Positions 16,152 through 26,077 of a stretch of 64,000 bases of DNA are shown here, in pieces. Every line of letters begins with the position of its first letter. The first letter of the stretch is position 1. The notes under the pieces are model-generated. The model was not told the DNA's origin. It saw nothing but the letters and a program-made list of their open reading frames with translations, and ran no database searches. Both the position numbers and the translations under genes were made by a program. The stretch comes from Romboutsia faecis (GTDB taxonomy: Bacteria; Bacillota; Clostridia; Peptostreptococcales; Peptostreptococcaceae). The DNA is taken from positions 372,001 through 436,000 of the forward strand of contig NZ_JACRWE010000003.1 of assembly GCF_014323405.1 (NCBI RefSeq). Direction: 5' to 3'.

Positions 16152-19100
16152 CTATTCATTATAAATGAAACCTTCAACTATATTAGGAAGACCTATTGTA
16201 AATATACTACCCTTATTAAGTTCACTTTCAAGTCTTACATACCCTCCATGAAGTTCTGCTATACTCTTAACAAGAGTTAGACCTATTCCACTACTACTCG
16301 CTCTAGTAGCACCTGTGCCTTCAACTTGGGAAAACCTTTTAAATATAAAATCTTGATCTTCCTCTGATATTCCTATACCAGTGTCTTCAACACTTATTTC
16401 TATATATTTTTTAATTTCTTTTATATATACTCTTATTTCTCCACCTTCAGGAGTAAATTTAACTGCATTACCTAATAAATTTATTATACATCGTTCTATT
16501 TCAGTAGAATCACAAGAAATAATCTTTTCTTCCATATCTGGATCAATTAATAAAGATATTCCTTTTTTTTCTATAAACTTACTCATATTAAGTGCAGTTT
16601 CTTCAACTAAATATACTATATCATTATCTTCCTTATTAATTTTATATTCTCCTGTTTCTATCTTAGAGCTATCTATAATATCACCAATTATTTTTAATAA
16701 ATTATCGCAACTTTTACTTATTATACTCATATATTCATTGTTTTTTTCTTGTGAAAGAACCTTATCTTTAGTAAAGGTATTTATCAACTGCACTGTAGAT
16801 ACTATGATATTTATAGGCGTCCTAAGTTCATGAGATAAATTTACAAAGTAATTATTTTTAATTTTCTCTTTGTCTATTATTTCTTCACTTAATTTTTTAT
16901 TTTCTTCTAGTTGCTTATTTAACTTAATTGTTTTTTGATCTACTAAATTCTGTAATATTTTTACATAATTAATTATATAATACGTTACTAGAACTATTAT
17001 AATAGTATATATTATGTACGCTATTGGTGTCTTCCAAATTGGTGGTTTGACTTTAATATTCATAGTTGTTTCATCAGTTAAATTACCATGTCCGTCTCTA
17101 GCTCTTAACTTTAAAGTATATTTTCCTGATTCTAAAGATTTTATATCTAAAAAATTCCTACTGCCTATATGTTTCCACTCTGAGTCAATTCCTTCGATCA
17201 TATAATCATAGGTCACATAATTTAGATTTTGATAATTAGGTAAAAAATAATCTATTATTAAATCATTATTATTGTATTCTAAAACTAATTCTTTTCCATC
17301 ATAAGCTACCTTTTCTTTTCTAATATATATATCCCCAATAACGACTTTTTCTTTGTATTTTGTAGGATTGACTATATCTTCTGGTTTAAAATAAATTAGT
17401 CCATTTGTACTACCAAAAAAAATATATCCATTCTTACATAATAAGCTAGCATTTAAATTAAATTGATAGCCATTTAAGCCGTCCATTTTAGCAAAGTATA
17501 TAAATTCTTGTTTTTCTATATCAAATTTATTTAATCCTTTATTAGTGCTTATCCAAATATTTCCACTATTATCTATTATTATTGAATTTATAAAATTATT
17601 ACTTAAACCATCTGCAGTAGTATATGAACTAAAACTTTCCGATTTTATGTTAAATTTACTTAAACCAATATTAGTTCCTACCCATAAGTTTCCTGAATTA
17701 TCAAATATCATACTATTTATATAATTATTGATCAAAGAGTCTTTATTTAAATAATCACTTTTATATTGATTTATTACACCATTTTTCTTATGATATTTAA
17801 CTATTCCTATATCAATTCCACCTAGCCAAATAATATTTTTATTATTTTTATCCTGCAAAATGTATGTTACACGACCAGGATTTATATCAAGTTCTTTTAA
17901 ATGATTACTATAATATATTATTTCTTTAGAATTCTTATTAAAACTATAAAAATCATTACAAGATGCTAGCCAAATATCTTCTCCATCATCATACAAGTAA
18001 TTTAGTTCAGATGAATATCCATCCTTAATTATCTCTTTATGGACTATAAAATTTATTGAATCGAATACTATTATATCCTTATTAGTACTAATAACTATAT
18101 ACCTATTATCAGCTTTAAATAAACCTTTTATATATTTATCATTTAAACTTAAAGTATCACTAATTTCATATAAATGTTTTTCTAATTCACCATTTTTGTT
18201 ATATATATACTCCATTAGATTTAGTAGCTATCCACAAAAATTTGTCATGTTCCAAAATAGAAACTATATTTTTATCGCTAATGTATACATTTTCATTTAC
18301 ATTAGTAGACTTAAATTGATTATTATTATTTAATATGTTTACACCTTTATCAGTACCTATCCACATTGTCCCATTACGATCTTCATAAAAACATGATATA
18401 GAGTTACTACTTAATGTATCTTTTTTATTTATGTCTCTGGATAATAATTCAAAATCGTTTGTATCATGAGTATATCTTACTATTCCACTACTACTAGATA
18501 TCCATATATTATTTTTACTATCATTAAAGATAAAGTTATTATTATCAATATAGTTTTTAATTTTGCTATCATAAGAATTTATTATATCTTTTTCTTTTTT
18601 AGAATATTCCTTTATTCCACCTTTATCAATAATCCATACTATATCTGATGACTCATACATCTGATACACAAGTATTCCTCTCTTGCTAGAAAGCCAAGCA
18701 TAGCCTAAATTATCTATTTCTATATTATATATATATTGTTTATCATCATATATTTTTAAGTTATCTTTATCAATGATCAAATCGTTATGTATTACATTTA
18801 TACCATACCTTGTTCCAACCCATATTGATCCTTGCTCATTTTCCTCCAAACATGTTATAGATGAATTAGTTAATGAATTTTCATTACCTTTTTCATGATA
18901 AAAGGCTTTAAGTTTCGATTTTTTAACATCTATTTTCATTAATCCATTTTCAGTTCCAACCCACATTATGTTATCTTCATGTTCACTATATAATAAAGAT
19001 GTTATTTCTAATCCACCCAAATTATGATTATCTGATTCTATATCGTTTAGTCTTATTACCTGACCTGTATCTTTATTTAAAATATTTAAGCCACGGTCAG

Positions 19101-19437
19101 TTCCAATCCATATATTCCCATAATCATCTTCTGATAAAGCAGTTATATAAGTTGAACTTAGACTATTTTCATAATTAATATCACAGTTGTATATTTTTAT
19201 ATATTCTCCGTCATATCTATTAAGACCGTCTGACGTTCCTATCCACATATAACCTTTACTATCTTGAAAAATTGTTGTTACATTCTCATTTGAAAGCCCT
19301 TCATCTATAGATAATTTTTCATATTTTGCATCACTTAATTCACTTGCTGATACTTTAATGGTCATTGAAGAAATGCTTATTAGAATACATGATATTATTG
19401 TCACTATTACCAATTTTGACTTCCTATTTCTTATCAC
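16152..19437 (-). pseudogene. Second propeller sensor histidine kinase, split by a 2-base loss in a TA tract
   Basis: The first 412 codons (19437-18199) encode a signal peptide and propeller repeats and end after KSNGVYI at a TAA. The remaining 687 codons (18215-16152) continue in another frame from EYIYNKNGELEKHLYEI. They carry the rest of the propeller, Y_Y_Y domain, membrane helix, HisKA (NLSHELRTPIN, His462 of the second piece) and HATPase. The intact paralog at 5740-8991 reads GIYIYDKSGKYV across the junction. Two bases (one TA unit) are missing from the run at 18200-18209. No other damage is visible across about 3.3 kb, so the lesion is recent, a phase-variable switch or a sequencing error. 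Confidence 0.88.
18200..18209. repeat. (TA)5 tract at the frameshift of the propeller kinase
   Basis: Five TA units occupy the frame junction, and six would restore a 1,095-residue reading frame. Dinucleotide runs of this kind are slippage-prone. Confidence 0.75.
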
Positions 19438-19576
19438 TCTCTTACCTCTTTATAATTTTTTACATATTTTTCAAATATTTATCACTATATTTTATAATAT
19501 AATATATTTACCCAGTGTTTTCAATAATATTTAACTCTTTCTGGTATTTTTAATATAAGTAAATTTATTATTTTTA

Positions 19577-19620
19577 TAGTAAAAGACCTACTTCAATACT
19601 TAATCAAAATAGGCCTTTAT
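19577..19620 (-). terminator. Terminator of the AI-2E family gene
   Basis: Arms AAAGACCTA and TAGGCCTTT (one G-T pair) enclose a loop of about 20 nt. It lies about 55 bases after the stop codon, and the T-run is modest. Confidence 0.5.
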
Positions 19621-19672
19621 ACAATAAATTAAAAATATATATATTATATCTATTTTAGTTGTAAAATACATT

Positions 19673-20794
19673 CTATTTTTTAGGTATTTTACCTTGTATT
19701 TTTTTATTAATATATTCTCCAAATAACTCGTAAATAACACTAACAAGAGGCATTCCTACTACCATACCAATAATTCCAAAAAGATTTCCGCCAACAATAA
19801 TCGCAAGTAATATCCATAAAGAAGGAAGCCCCAATGAATTTCCAACTACTATTGGATATACAAACTTTCCATCTAATTGTTGTATTGTAAAAATTAATAT
19901 TAAAAATAAGATAACTGCTGAAGGTTTTACCATAAGTATAATAAATGCTGATATTAATATACCTAAATAAGTCCCAAATATAGGTATAAAATTAAGTATA
20001 GGTATTAATATGCTTATAAGAAGAGCGTATGGTATTTTTACTAATGTAAAAACTATAAAAAATGTTGTCCCAAGTATTAACCCATCTGTTGATTGACCTA
20101 ATATAAACCTAGAAAATTTTTGATGAGTTAAACTCAAAACATATATTATTCTTTCATATATCTTTTCATTAAATAAAGCATATACAACTTTTTTAAATTG
20201 CATTGATAGTTTTTCCTTACTAAGTAACATATAAACAGCAATTATTATTCCTAAGAAAAAATTAATAAAGAAATTTGTAATACCTAGTGTAAAATTAAAT
20301 AAATTCGATATGAACGTATTCATTAAGTTACCAATATAAGATATTGATTTTTGTATCATTAAAGGTACATCTATTTTGATTTCATTTTGTATGTTTAGTT
20401 TATCCATTCTTTCTATTACAAAATTTTGTACTAAAGTTACGTATTCTGGTATGCTATTAGCTAAAGTAGTTACACTATTAATAAGCTGCGGAGCTACATA
20501 GTTTATAAACACGGTTATAATAATAGATACTATTATTAGTGTACATGTTAAAGCGATTATTCTAGATAAACTTTCAAGTTTCTTATTTTTCTTTAATAAA
20601 GGTCTAATTAATTTCTCTTCTATTATTCTCATAGGTATATTAACTAAAAACGCTATTACTCCACCTATTATAAATGGTTTAAAAGCTGTTAATATTTTAC
20701 TTATTATATTAGGAATTAACATTGGTTTTATTATAAATAAAAGAAATATCATTATATATGTTGATAGTATAAATTGATTTTTTAGTTTATTCAT
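19673..20794 (-). CDS. AI-2E family transporter (PF01594-type membrane protein)
   Basis: The product is 373 residues with seven to eight membrane segments. The family signature is in the C-terminal half: IPILNFIPIFGTYLGILISAFIILM and QQLDGKFVYPIVVGNSLGLPSLWILLAIIVGGNLFGIIGMVVGMPLVSVIYEL. Members export diverse substrates or ions, and AI-2 export is shown only for TqsA. A paralog is encoded at 58293-59387. GGAGG precedes the start. It appears to be monocistronic. Confidence 0.92.
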   Translation of the reverse strand: MNKLKNQFILSTYIMIFLLFIIKPMLIPNIISKILTAFKPFIIGGVIAFLVNIPMRIIEEKLIRPLLKKNKKLESLSRIIALTCTLIIVSIIITVFINYVAPQLINSVTTLANSIPEYVTLVQNFVIERMDKLNIQNEIKIDVPLMIQKSISYIGNLMNTFISNLFNFTLGITNFFINFFLGIIIAVYMLLSKEKLSMQFKKVVYALFNEKIYERIIYVLSLTHQKFSRFILGQSTDGLILGTTFFIVFTLVKIPYALLISILIPILNFIPIFGTYLGILISAFIILMVKPSAVILFLILIFTIQQLDGKFVYPIVVGNSLGLPSLWILLAIIVGGNLFGIIGMVVGMPLVSVIYELFGEYINKKIQGKIPKK

Positions 20795-20857
20795 TATTAC
20801 CTCCTATCATAAACTACTTTCATACTATATATTCTTCCTAGTTTGTAAAATTATATA

Positions 20858-20912
20858 TCTAAAAAAGAGTAGTAAATTAAGAAGTTCATCTAAATTTATT
20901 ACTCTTTTTTAT
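20858..20912 (-). terminator. Terminator of the 139-residue gene
   Basis: The stem AAAAAAGAGTAGTAAATT / AAATTTATTACTCTTTTTT (one bulge) surrounds a loop of about 13 nt and lies directly after the stop codon at 20922. Confidence 0.8.
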
Positions 20913-20921
20913 TATTTAAAA

Positions 20922-21341
20922 TTATTTATTTAGTAAGTAAATAATAGCTTTATATTTCCCTATATGTATCGGTTGTGTATATTTCTCTATTATTTTTCTT
21001 TCTAAATCATTAGGCATATCATAAAAATATATATTATAATCGATAAACTTTTCTTTAATATACTCTATTATAACTTTTATAATCTCTTCAAAGTATTCTT
21101 GTCTATAGCAATTTATATAGAAATTATCATACCACAATGATATAAATAGACTATCATTATCTATATCTACAAAAGTTTGATAATATTCATTAGGAGATAT
21201 ATTAAAATTTCTATAGTTATACCCATAAATAACTTTAAATTTACACTCGATGTTCTTAGGTAATCCCTCTATGTAATAATATTCATGCATCTGACTTTCA
21301 GAATACTTTTCTATTTTATCTTTTTTTATTAATAACTTCAT
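20922..21341 (-). CDS. Unrecognised Tyr-rich cytosolic protein
   Basis: The product is 139 residues, rich in Tyr, Ile and Asn, with no signal or membrane segment. The pattern of alternating short strands (CKFKVIYGYNYRNFNISPNEYYQTFVDIDNDSLFISLWYDNFYINCY) followed by a helix (EEIIKVIIEYIKEKFIDY) suggests a small alpha/beta fold. It is monocistronic with its own terminator and an AGTGGAGTTAGG ribosome site. I see no family motif. Confidence 0.65.
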   Translation of the reverse strand: MKLLIKKDKIEKYSESQMHEYYYIEGLPKNIECKFKVIYGYNYRNFNISPNEYYQTFVDIDNDSLFISLWYDNFYINCYRQEYFEEIIKVIIEYIKEKFIDYNIYFYDMPNDLERKIIEKYTQPIHIGKYKAIIYLLNK

Positions 21342-21571
21342 CCTAACTCCACTCCCCCTATTATCTTCTTCCTACATTATATGTTCTCAAAGATCATATT
21401 TTGTTAATTGGTTTATCATATTCACTTTTTATTAATACACTCTTGTATAAATTTTATAAATTATTGCCTCTAAAAATATCCTAAAAAATTATTATTTTAT
21501 CCTATTTTTAATATGTAAATAATGATATTATATAACATAAAATCAATAATAATTAGAAAGGCATATATTAG

Positions 21572-22183
21572 ATGATAGTAGATATAACACAAATAACTAA
21601 AATTGGAAAAGAGTATAGGGCTGGCTCTAAGCCTTTAGAAGTTAATAGCGTAAATCGTTATTCTAGAAGTGGTCGTGAATATACAACTACACATTTTTCT
21701 TGCGATATACATAACATGGGGACTCATATAGATGTGATGGGAAAAGATATAGTAATAGAAAATGAAAGGTTAATAGGAGAAGGAATTAAATTTGATGTAT
21801 CTAATATTACAGATAGACCAATCAATTTAAATGATTTAGATTTATCTTTAGTTAAAGAAAATATTTATGTATTCTTTCAAACAAATTGGGATAAGTACTT
21901 AGATGACGAGGAAAAGTATGCAAATCATCCTGAGATATCTATAGAAGTAATGGAGTATTTAGTAAATAAAAAAGTTAATATGATTGGCATAGACACATTA
22001 GGATTAGGGCTTAAAAGAAACCATGGTGTTATAGATGATTATTTAGCTAAAAATAAAATCTATGGAATAGAAAATCTATGTAATTTTAAAAATATACCTA
22101 CTAAAGACTTTAAAGTGTATTGTTTGCCAATAAAAGTTGAAGGTATTGATGCTCAACCGGCTAGAGTTCTGGTTGAGTTTTAA
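21572..22183 (+). CDS. Cyclase-family metal-dependent hydrolase (kynurenine formamidase-like)
   Basis: The product is 203 residues. The metal-binding motif HNMGTHID (residues 47-54) is that of the cyclase/kynurenine formamidase superfamily (PF04199). NWDKY and GIDTLGLG further on complete the expected pattern. These enzymes hydrolyse N-formyl or cyclic amides. The substrate here is unknown, and no tryptophan catabolism gene is nearby. It is followed after 12 bases by the YdcF-like gene, forming a two-gene operon. The start has GAAAGG upstream. Confidence 0.88.
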   Translation: MIVDITQITKIGKEYRAGSKPLEVNSVNRYSRSGREYTTTHFSCDIHNMGTHIDVMGKDIVIENERLIGEGIKFDVSNITDRPINLNDLDLSLVKENIYVFFQTNWDKYLDDEEKYANHPEISIEVMEYLVNKKVNMIGIDTLGLGLKRNHGVIDDYLAKNKIYGIENLCNFKNIPTKDFKVYCLPIKVEGIDAQPARVLVEF

Positions 22184-22195
22184 TAAGGATATACT

Positions 22196-22846
22196 ATGAA
22201 TATTGATTACTACGGAAAAATCCTTTGGGATTATCATAAACTAAATGAAGATGTAAAAAAATCTGATATTATATTAGGATTTGGCAGCCATGACTTACAC
22301 GTTGCGAAAAGATGCGCCCAACTTCTCTTAGATGGATATGCCAATACGATTATTTTTACTGGTGGTTATGGTAGGGTCACTAAAAACTTATGGAATATAA
22401 CAGAAGCTGATAAATTTGCACAAATTGCAATAAATATGGGTGTACCTAAAGATAAAATTATTATTGAAAATAAGGCTAGTAACACGGGTGAAAATATTAG
22501 TAAAACTAAAGAATTATTAAAGAATATGGACCTTTGTCCTACATCCTTTATAGTTGTTGATAAACCTTATAGAGAAAGAAGAACCTTCGCCACTCTGAAA
22601 AAACAATGGCCTGAGATAAGTTTTATTGTAACTTCACCAAAATTTACTTATGAAGAATATTGTAATTTTTATTCTAATGGCGAAATCTCTAAGGATGAAT
22701 TTATAAGTATTATGGTAGGAGATTTACAAAGAATTTTTTTATATGCCAAAAATGGATTTCAAATTGAACAAGAAATACCTTATAAAGTATGGGTAGCTTA
22801 TAATAAGTTAATTGACTTAAATTATAATAAGCATTTATGCATATAA
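22196..22846 (+). CDS. YdcF/ElyC-type DUF218 protein
   Basis: The product is 216 residues. The DUF218 features are DIILGFGSHDLHVAKRCAQLLLDGYANTIIFTGGYGR (nucleotide-like binding fold) and NKASNTGENISKTKELL. The domain is soluble here, with no membrane anchor, as in E. coli YdcF. That protein binds S-adenosylmethionine, and its role is unclear. It is co-transcribed with the cyclase-family gene. AAGGATA precedes the ATG. Confidence 0.87.
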   Translation: MNIDYYGKILWDYHKLNEDVKKSDIILGFGSHDLHVAKRCAQLLLDGYANTIIFTGGYGRVTKNLWNITEADKFAQIAINMGVPKDKIIIENKASNTGENISKTKELLKNMDLCPTSFIVVDKPYRERRTFATLKKQWPEISFIVTSPKFTYEEYCNFYSNGEISKDEFISIMVGDLQRIFLYAKNGFQIEQEIPYKVWVAYNKLIDLNYNKHLCI

Positions 22847-22884
22847 TAAAAAAGAGAATTAGATTACTCTAATTCTCTTTTTTT
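22846..22884. terminator. Bidirectional terminator between the DUF218 and NlpC genes
   Basis: The perfect stem AAAAGAGAATTAG / CTAATTCTCTTTT is flanked by A and T runs. It serves the plus-strand operon and the convergent NlpC/P60 gene. Confidence 0.88.
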
Positions 22885-22885
22885 A

Positions 22886-24001
22886 TTATATATATCTCTT
22901 AGACCATAAATAAGCATTATCCCAATAAGAGTTATTTATTTTAGTTTTCTTAACTACATCTCCAGGCTTAGGGGCGTGAATCATTTCATTATTTCCTATA
23001 TAAATACCAACATGGCTTACATTTCCAGTTCCATTTGTACTGGAGAATATTAAATCTCCTGGTTGTAAATTAGATTTACTTACTGTTGTACCAGTTTTCG
23101 ATTGTTCAGTAGATGTTCTTGGTAATGATATACCTACAGCATTTTTAAATACATAATATGTAAGCCCTGAACAATCAAAAGAGCTTGGACCTTCAGCTCC
23201 CCAAACATATGGCTTTCCAATTTGCTTAGTCGCTAAATCAACAATAGCTTGAGCTTTATTTGTAGTTGTAGAGCTTGAACTATTAGAATTGTTTGATGAA
23301 CTTCCTACACTTACATAGTCTGCACTTACCCATCCTGTTTTTCCATTTGATAATTCTATTTTATACCATCCATTTGAACTTCCTACTATATTTACAGTAT
23401 CACCCTTGTGTACTTTTGATATTACAGAATAGCTTGTTCCTGCTCCACTTCTTACATTTAATGTATCTGTAGTTACTGTTCCTTTTTTATTTTCTGTTGC
23501 TGTATTATTAGAATTATTTGATGAACTTCCTACACTTACATAGTCTGCACTTACCCATCCTGTTTTTCCATTTGATAATTCTATTTTATACCATCCATTT
23601 GAACTTCCTACTATATTTACAGTATCACCCTTGTGTACTTTTGATATTACAGAATAGCTTGTTCCTGCTCCACTTCTTACATTTAATGTATCTGTAGTTA
23701 CTGTTCCTTTTTTACTTTCTGTGTTAGTAGAAGAACCACTTATACTTAAATAATCTCCACTTACCCATCCTATTTTTCCATTTGATAACTTTACATTATA
23801 CCATCCATTTGAACTTCCTACTACTTCAAGAGCATCACCTTTGTATACTTTTGACATTATAGAATAATTTGTTCCTGCACCGCTTCTTACATTCAATACA
23901 TCTGTAGTTACTGTTGCAGTTTGCGCTGCACTTGCATCTATAGTGCTTAGAGATAAGGCAGCCGCACTTAAACCTAATGACATTATTACTTTCTTATTCA
24001 T
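22886..24001 (-). CDS. Secreted NlpC/P60 peptidoglycan endopeptidase with three SH3b domains
   Basis: The product is 371 residues. A signal peptide (1-26, ending ASAA) is followed by three bacterial SH3 domains (about 29-88, 97-157 and 172-232, each starting TVTTDxLNVRSGAGT). Ser/Asn-rich linkers join them to the NlpC/P60 catalytic domain (255-371) with nucleophile Cys277 (FDCSGLT), His (SHVGIYIG) and a polar third residue (HAPKPGD). It cleaves gamma-D-Glu-diamino acid bonds in cell-wall peptides. The second and third SH3b units are identical over about 66 residues. Long spacer direct repeats (AAAAAAGTTAC) lie in the promoter region. Confidence 0.95.
   Translation of the reverse strand: MNKKVIMSLGLSAAALSLSTIDASAAQTATVTTDVLNVRSGAGTNYSIMSKVYKGDALEVVGSSNGWYNVKLSNGKIGWVSGDYLSISGSSTNTESKKGTVTTDTLNVRSGAGTSYSVISKVHKGDTVNIVGSSNGWYKIELSNGKTGWVSADYVSVGSSSNNSNNTATENKKGTVTTDTLNVRSGAGTSYSVISKVHKGDTVNIVGSSNGWYKIELSNGKTGWVSADYVSVGSSSNNSNSSSSTTTNKAQAIVDLATKQIGKPYVWGAEGPSSFDCSGLTYYVFKNAVGISLPRTSTEQSKTGTTVSKSNLQPGDLIFSSTNGTGNVSHVGIYIGNNEMIHAPKPGDVVKKTKINNSYWDNAYLWSKRYI
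23292..23715. repeat. Two identical 199-bp copies within the NlpC gene (225-bp period)
   Basis: The DNA for SH3b domains 2 and 3 (23517-23715 and 23292-23490) appears identical base for base, including synonymous positions. This points to recent duplication or gene conversion. The period keeps the reading frame (75 codons), so the copy number can change without breaking the gene. Confidence 0.85.
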
Positions 24002-24236
24002 TACTCAATTTCTCCCATTTTTTATTTATTATGATAAAAAATTGGTATATTGATAATATATACCATATATGTAACTTTATATGAAAAATTCAACAATGTA
24101 AATAGATTTTATAAAAAAGTTACAAAAAAGTTACATTATCTGATAATATTTTCCATTTATTTACATTTATCTTTATTTTACTCTTTACATTTATTTAATA
24201 TTTTACATAAAATTAATTAATAAGTTTTGTTTAACT

Positions 24237-24275
24237 AAAAACACCTTTAAGATTCAACTACTTAAAGGTGTTTTT
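24237..24275 (-). terminator. Terminator of the FUSC-like exporter gene
   Basis: The perfect 14-bp stem AAAACACCTTTAAG / CTTAAAGGTGTTTT lies 30 bases after the stop codon. The rest of the 300-base gap to 24001 holds only the NlpC promoter region. Confidence 0.88.
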
Positions 24276-24304
24276 CTAATATAAACTTTAAATATTATAA
24301 GCTA

Positions 24305-25387
24305 TTAAATCTCTCCATTTGTAGTAACTTGTTCGATTTGATTTCTAGATATAATTTTTTCATGAATTATATCAAATATTCTATCATAAACTCTACTGTA
24401 TATAGAACCAAAACACCCATTAAGTAAACGAGTAATTAAAGCACCTTCTAATCCTAAAGCTGGTACCGCTGATGTTAATCCACCAAATGAATTAAATATA
24501 ACTTGCCATTGATAAGTAGCTGAGAACCCCACCATTATTCCTCCAAGCATACCTAGCAAACTTTTAAATCCATCTGGGATAAAAGAATAGATAATAAAAT
24601 AGAGTAAACATCCTAAAATAGTAAATAAAATCCTATTTTTAAAACGGAATTCTACTAATTCTTTATTTGGCTGAATTATTGACATACATGCAATTCCTAT
24701 CCACATCGTTTTAGGAAAATGTAATAAATCTCCTATCAGCATAGATGAACAAATACCAACAGCAAGTTTTAATTGCCACTTAGTTCTATCATTGCTTAAA
24801 TTTACGTCTCTAATAATATCAGAAAATTTGTTTTCAAATTTTACGTTTCTTTGTTTAATATAAAAAATACTTGCTACAATAATACCTCCTAGTGCTAATG
24901 CTATTACACGATTTATTAACACATTCATATCATTTGTTTCATACCCATATAAAATCAAATATGATAGTATAAGTATAGATTGATTAGAAAGCACTTCGTT
25001 GTGGCAAGTCAATATAAGTATTGTCATTATAAAAATAAAATTAATAATACTTCTTGATATCGGTCCTACTAGATTTGCTGTATAAGGGCCAACCATAAAA
25101 ATACAAAACACACCAAATAAAGTGAATGCTGATTGTTTAACATCAAAATCTATATTGGAAAATCTAAAAGTCAATACGCCTAAAATAGTTACAACGCCAA
25201 CTATACTATTTTCGTTTCCAAATAATTTACCAAAACTACTCACAACGAGAATACAAAATATAAGACATAATATATTTTTAAAAATAAAGGCTGTAATATA
25301 TTTTTGTCTTAACTTTTTGTCTTTAGTGTCTTTAATCAAAGGTTTCATTACATTTGCACCAACTTGCATTGCTTGATAAAAAGTCAT
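24305..25387 (-). CDS. FUSC-like/aromatic acid exporter family membrane protein
   Basis: The product is 360 residues with two sets of about five membrane segments separated by a cytosolic stretch near residues 185-205. The second half (NDRTKWQLKLAVGICSSMLIGDLLHFPKTMWIGIACMSIIQP) resembles the FUSC-type core (aromatic acid exporter, YccS/AaeB superfamily). It starts at the final base of the upstream MarR gene's stop, implying translational coupling. An exporter under its own MarR repressor suggests drug or aromatic acid efflux. Confidence 0.8.
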   Translation of the reverse strand: MTFYQAMQVGANVMKPLIKDTKDKKLRQKYITAFIFKNILCLIFCILVVSSFGKLFGNENSIVGVVTILGVLTFRFSNIDFDVKQSAFTLFGVFCIFMVGPYTANLVGPISRSIINFIFIMTILILTCHNEVLSNQSILILSYLILYGYETNDMNVLINRVIALALGGIIVASIFYIKQRNVKFENKFSDIIRDVNLSNDRTKWQLKLAVGICSSMLIGDLLHFPKTMWIGIACMSIIQPNKELVEFRFKNRILFTILGCLLYFIIYSFIPDGFKSLLGMLGGIMVGFSATYQWQVIFNSFGGLTSAVPALGLEGALITRLLNGCFGSIYSRVYDRIFDIIHEKIISRNQIEQVTTNGEI

Positions 25388-25836
25388 TAGAATATCTCCT
25401 CCAAATCTTCATTCATTTTTTTATTTGCATTTTCTATATAAGTCATTAATTCGAAAAATTCTATATCGCCTACTCTTCTACGTAATTCATAAATTGGACC
25501 TAGATAGTTTTTATATACCTTATCCATCAATTGTTTCCCTAAATCTGTAATTTTTACTGAGTAACTTCTTTTATCTTTAATATCTTGAACTTTAATTAAA
25601 TACCCACCTTTATTCAAAGAATCTATTATTCTACTGATAATTGTTTTATTTACCCCCATAATTTTGCTAAGATTCATTGGCGTCATTCCATCTTCGTGTA
25701 TTAAAAGTTGCGATAATAATTCTAGATGTTGAGCTGATATTTCATATTCTTTTGTAGCTCTATGTATCATTGTTCTGCTAAATAAATGTATCTCTTGCAT
25801 TTTTTCCATCATATATATCCAATTTGTATCTTGCAT
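25387..25836 (-). CDS. MarR-family transcriptional regulator
   Basis: The product is 149 residues. The winged helix (AQHLELLSQLLIHEDGMTPMNLSKIMGVNKTIISRIIDSLNKGGYLIKVQDIKDKRSYSVKITDLGKQLMDKV) contains the DxRxxxxxLT-like wing. It leads a two-gene operon with the exporter at 24305-25387, which it most likely represses. The intergenic region upstream contains AT-rich dyads (TATAATATAG...CTATATTATA around 25880-25905) that could be its operator. Confidence 0.92.
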   Translation of the reverse strand: MQDTNWIYMMEKMQEIHLFSRTMIHRATKEYEISAQHLELLSQLLIHEDGMTPMNLSKIMGVNKTIISRIIDSLNKGGYLIKVQDIKDKRSYSVKITDLGKQLMDKVYKNYLGPIYELRRRVGDIEFFELMTYIENANKKMNEDLEEIF

Positions 25837-26000
25837 ATTTCATCTCCATTTTTTCATTCTCTTACTTTTATTATATATAATATAGTTTACTTTGTTAACT
25901 ATATTATATATTTTTTTACCATATCATGTCAAACTACAAAAACAACTTATATTTGAGTGTGTTCTTTTGATGTTGTCATAATATTTATTTAATTATAATA

Positions 26001-26036
26001 AAAAAAGGTGAAATCTATTTGATTTCACCTTTTTTT
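26001..26036 (-). terminator. Terminator of the MacB-like ABC operon
   Basis: The stem AAAAAAGGTGAAATC / GATTTCACCTTTTTTT has a 5-nt loop and lies 42 bases after the permease stop codon. Confidence 0.88.
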
Positions 26037-26077
26037 ATTATAATTTTATTACAAAAGAATAATTATGTTTTAATATA

